DNA from: Arthrobacter castelli DSM 16402
GTDB lineage: Bacteria > Actinomycetota > Actinomycetes > Actinomycetales > Micrococcaceae
Assembly (NCBI RefSeq): GCF_000430705.1
Contig: NZ_AUMN01000006.1
Coordinates: 148,832 to 212,831, forward strand
Reading direction: 5' to 3'
Length of the DNA: 64,000 bases
Under the pieces are notes generated by a model that saw only the letters and a program-made list of their open reading frames with translations, searched no databases and had not been told where the DNA came from. Positions within the stretch are counted from its first letter, which is position 1. Each line of letters begins with the position of its first letter. The translations under genes were made by a program, and so were the position numbers. Positions 60,917 through 64,000 of the stretch are shown one piece after another.

Positions 60917-63900
60917 ATGAAGCGATTCTGGGCGTACTTATTTTCGTTGCTGGTAGTGCTTGGCATGGGCTTGACTGTTCCATCGCAGGCTATGGCATCG
61001 GACGTCAGTTATGACGAAGTTGTCAGCGATGCTCCTGTCGGATTCACCCCCAACGTTCTGGACGGAATCGTTTTCTCCATCGCCGAGGTCGGGGACTTGA
61101 TTGTCTTGGGTGGGTCCTTTACCGAAGTTCAAGCCAGCGACGGTGGTCAGGTCCTCAATCGGAACGGCGTCGTGGCGTTCAACCGCAACAACGGGAACAT
61201 CAGCTCCGACTTTGCCCCGCAATTCAACAGCACGGTGCGCAGCGTGGTTCCGGCCGCAGACGGGCAGTCAGTCTACATCGGCGGCCAGTTCGGAACGATG
61301 AATGGGGCCAGCGTTCCGAAGGTCGTCCAGGTTTCAATCAACACCGGGAACCGGGTCGCGTCCTTCGCCCCGGGGCCGATTGACGCTGTTGTACATGACA
61401 TGAAGCTGGTGGACGATCGCCTGTTTATCGGTGGCAACTTCACATCTATCGGTGGTGTGAACCGCAGCAGTTTGGCTGAGCTGGATCCCGATACGGGGCA
61501 GCTGCGCGACTCAGTGGATCTTTCCTTTCAAGGGACCCATCGCGGCGGATGGACATTTGTTCACAAATTTGACGTTACGCCGGATGGCAACACAATGGTC
61601 GTCACCGGGAACTTTACGAGTATTGACGGGCAGGACCGGGTCCAAATCGGAGTCATAGATGTGTCCGGCCCCACCGCCGAATTGACAGACTGGCGAACCG
61701 ATCGGTGGCAGCCCAACTGCTATGCCAGCTTTGCCTACTATCTCAATGACCTCGACATATCGCCGGACGGATCCTACTTTGTTCTCGGGTCGATGGGTGG
61801 CTATGGAAGCGGCCCGCCGAGCCTGTGCGATTCGGTCTCGAAATGGCAACTGGGCGAAAGCGGCACCGGCGTCGATCCCATCTGGGTTGATTACACCGGT
61901 GGAGACAGCGTCTACGCCTTGGAAGCGACAGGGGAGGTCGTCTACTACGGAGGGCACAGCCGGTGGGCGAACAACCCGTTCGCGGGCGATCGGGTAGGCC
62001 CCGGCGCCGTTGACCGCGAGGGTATTGGTGCATTGCATGCGCTGAATGGATTGCCGGTGGACTGGAACCCGGGCCGTGCCCGCGGGCGTGGTGTGTTCGA
62101 CCTGCTCGCAACGCCACAGGGTCTGTGGGTTGGATCCGACACGGATCGGATTGCCCGGTACCTGTACAGGGCACGCATCGCCATGTTCCCGCTCGCGGGT
62201 GGCTCCGGAATCCCCACCGCATCCCCGCCGGCATTGCCCGTCGACGTCATCCAGACCGGCTCCCGCGACGGTCAGGTGGACGAGCGCTATCTGTACCGAA
62301 TCAATGCGGGCGGCCCGACTGTCCCCAGTATCGACGGTGGTATGGACTGGCTATCCGATGGGTCGCCGCCAGGCAGCGACTATCGAAATACCGGCAATGC
62401 GGCCGCGTCCTCCGGCGTGACGTCTGTCACCGATGCCGTACCGGTTGCAACACCGCTGGGTGTCTTCGCCACCGAGCGCTGGGATCCAACCAGTTCGCCC
62501 GAGAAGGCGTGGTCATTCCCCGTCGATTCCGGTTCGAATGTGCAACTGAGACTGTATCTTGCCGATACCTGCTCGTGTACGTCGGAACCAGGCTCCAGAG
62601 TCTTCTCAATCCGCATTGAAGGGGAGACGGAGTACGAGAACCTGGATCTGAACGCATCCGTAGGCCATCGGGTCGGAACGGTGCTCTCCCAGGATATTGT
62701 CAGCGACGGAAGTATCGATATCGAATTCCTCCACGGAGTGGAAAACCCGACTGTCAATGCCATTGAAATCGTTGACATGGACGCTCCCGCGCCTGATCCA
62801 GGACAGACGGACCAAGCCCAGCAGAGGTTCTTCGATGGTGATCAGGCAGCCGAGGCAGAACCGCTGACTTTGACGGGGGACGTTCCGTGGGACAGCGTCC
62901 GGGGCGGTTTCATAGCCGATGACTCGTTGTACTTGGCCATGGTCAGTGGGGAATTCCACCGACGTCCGTTGGATGGCAACGCGATTGGTGACGCAACTGA
63001 ACTGGATCTGCATGGACTGACCGGTTTTGCCGCTGAGATGCAGCAGATGACGGGCCTCTTCTATTCCGAAGGGCGGATCTACTTCACGCTGGCAGGGCAG
63101 TCGGAACTCTTCATGAGGTACTTCGAGCTGGACAGCGGAATTGTCGGGGCGCAACGATTTGCGGTTTCTGATCCGACTGGACTGGTGGATTGGTCCGGTA
63201 CGCGAGGTCTGTTCCTCGCTGGAGAAACCGTGTATTGGGCGACGGCGGACAGTAACCTTCATGCCATTCAATGGAACGACGAAGGCATGGGCGACGGAAC
63301 GGTCAGCGGTACGCCGGAAGTCGTCAGTGGCCCCGACCAGGATAGTGCGAACTGGGCCAGCCGGTCCCTGATTGCCATGGAGGGAACGGCTCCTCCGCCG
63401 CCCAATGAACCGCCGACCGCTGAGTTCACTGCGCAATGCAACGCCCTGGACTGTGAGTTCGACGGATCGGGTTCCAGCGACCCGGACGGTTCGATCGATT
63501 CCTATGGATGGACTGTGGATGGAGCCGCTGCCAGCGACCAGGCAACACTGAGTCGCACCTTCAGCAGTCCCGGCACCTACTCCGTCACGCTGACCGTGAC
63601 GGATGACGACGGCGCAAGCGACAGCACAACACAAGAAGTCGTGGTTGAGGCTCCGCCGAATGAGTCGCCGACTGCGGCGTTTACTGATGCTTGTGATGGG
63701 CTGGAGTGTGTTTTTGATGGGTCGGGTTCGTCTGATCCGGATGGAACAGTGGATTCCTATGCTTGGACGAGCAGTGATGGGGGAACTGGCGATCAGTCGG
63801 TGTTCAACCACACGTTCGCCGAGGCTGGAACGTATGATGTGACATTGACGGTGACGGATGACGACGGTGAGTCAACGGAGCTGGTCCGACAGATAATGGT

Positions 63901-64000
63901 GACGTCGGATCCTGCTCCGGTGAATGAGCCGCCGGTGGCTGAGTTTGTTGATTCGTGTGAGTTCCTTTCTTGTACGTTTGATGCTTCTGGTTCGTCGGAT
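60917..64000 (+). CDS. very large secreted protein: signal peptide, beta-propeller-like repeats, malectin-like part, PKD repeats (3' end outside window)
   Basis: 1028 codons remain open to the window edge. Sec signal peptide (FWAYLFSLLVVLGMGLTVPS QAMAS region). Then propeller-like repeats of the form LIVLGGSFTEV, VYIGGQFGTMNG, LFIGGNFTSIGG, MVVTGNFTSIDG (about 40-400); a malectin-like beta domain (about 500-620: VFATERWDPTSSP, VQLRLYLADTC); a second propeller-like part; and at least three PKD domains from ~835 (GSGSSDPDGSIDSYGW, TVTDDDGASDS). Each PKD unit has a conserved Cys pair. Probably an adhesive or polymer-binding cell-surface protein. LuxR-box promoter upstream. Confidence 0.88.
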   Translation, partial: MKRFWAYLFSLLVVLGMGLTVPSQAMASDVSYDEVVSDAPVGFTPNVLDGIVFSIAEVGDLIVLGGSFTEVQASDGGQVLNRNGVVAFNRNNGNISSDFAPQFNSTVRSVVPAADGQSVYIGGQFGTMNGASVPKVVQVSINTGNRVASFAPGPIDAVVHDMKLVDDRLFIGGNFTSIGGVNRSSLAELDPDTGQLRDSVDLSFQGTHRGGWTFVHKFDVTPDGNTMVVTGNFTSIDGQDRVQIGVIDVSGPTAELTDWRTDRWQPNCYASFAYYLNDLDISPDGSYFVLGSMGGYGSGPPSLCDSVSKWQLGESGTGVDPIWVDYTGGDSVYALEATGEVVYYGGHSRWANNPFAGDRVGPGAVDREGIGALHALNGLPVDWNPGRARGRGVFDLLATPQGLWVGSDTDRIARYLYRARIAMFPLAGGSGIPTASPPALPVDVIQTGSRDGQVDERYLYRINAGGPTVPSIDGGMDWLSDGSPPGSDYRNTGNAAASSGVTSVTDAVPVATPLGVFATERWDPTSSPEKAWSFPVDSGSNVQLRLYLADTCSCTSEPGSRVFSIRIEGETEYENLDLNASVGHRVGTVLSQDIVSDGSIDIEFLHGVENPTVNAIEIVDMDAPAPDPGQTDQAQQRFFDGDQAAEAEPLTLTGDVPWDSVRGGFIADDSLYLAMVSGEFHRRPLDGNAIGDATELDLHGLTGFAAEMQQMTGLFYSEGRIYFTLAGQSELFMRYFELDSGIVGAQRFAVSDPTGLVDWSGTRGLFLAGETVYWATADSNLHAIQWNDEGMGDGTVSGTPEVVSGPDQDSANWASRSLIAMEGTAPPPPNEPPTAEFTAQCNALDCEFDGSGSSDPDGSIDSYGWTVDGAAASDQATLSRTFSSPGTYSVTLTVTDDDGASDSTTQEVVVEAPPNESPTAAFTDACDGLECVFDGSGSSDPDGTVDSYAWTSSDGGTGDQSVFNHTFAEAGTYDVTLTVTDDDGESTELVRQIMVTSDPAPVNEPPVAEFVDSCEFLSCTFDASGSSD

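Overview
The window is from a high-GC actinobacterium, most likely of the Micrococcales type. Core gene order supports this: rsmI-gabD, moxR-DUF58-transglutaminase, tatD-rpfB-rsmA(ksgA)-ispE-ABC-F, and tRNA-Gln-glmU-prs ... rplY-pth. So do the GTG starts, the leaderless-looking starts 6-7 nt after a TAnnnT hexamer, and an RpfB-type resuscitation-promoting factor. The genus cannot be fixed from sequence reading alone.

Core blocks are interrupted by accessory DNA. (1) 2.7-4.7 kb lies between gabD and the transglutaminase gene. It holds a RES/Xre toxin-antitoxin pair whose toxin is truncated, and a two-gene cassette of unknown function flanked by two copies of the transglutaminase gene's 3' end. 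(2) 16.0-24.5 kb lies between the ABC-F gene and tRNA-Gln. It is a scrapyard: a possible Fic remnant, a frameshifted secreted toxin-like gene with an overlapping immunity-like gene, recombinase, SDR and ATPase-like fragments, a VOC-MerR-TipAS fusion regulator with a textbook 19-bp-spacer operator, GNAT, TetR and TIM-barrel genes, and an intact RES/Xre pair. (3) 27.3-32.8 kb separates prs from rplY. It holds a matrixin metalloprotease, a free-standing copy of its C-terminal domain, a subtilisin with a small overlapping partner gene, a SARP-type regulator and two tandem Gmad2-like/LysM proteins. None of the peptidases or LysM proteins has a visible signal peptide.

(4) From 34.5 kb to the window end lies a large exopolysaccharide locus. 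It starts with three tandem paralogous LAL-type LuxR regulators. Then come a polyprenyl-phosphate sugar-1-phosphate transferase, a lipoprotein, two Wzz-type proteins (one with a degenerate kinase-like domain) plus a decayed third copy, a GH26-like hydrolase plus a decayed copy, a flippase, an ALG14-like subunit, an ALG13-like/sulfotransferase fusion, a second sulfotransferase, a GT2 glycosyltransferase, an APH-like kinase, a Wzy-type polymerase, and a very large secreted beta-propeller/PKD protein running off the end. The two sulfotransferase domains point to a sulfated polymer.

The most interesting signals are regulatory. Three promoters of this locus carry the same inverted-repeat box (C[C/G]AGTAG-n2/3-CTAC) exactly 32 nt upstream of a -10 hexamer: one before the third LuxR gene, one before the initiating transferase, one before the PKD protein. 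Separately, three intergenic hairpins have different stem sequences but an identical 10-nt apical loop type (nnTGAGACYG) inside a GCCGGCGG-type outer stem. I read these as a candidate undescribed structured RNA tied to the LuxR/exopolysaccharide genes.
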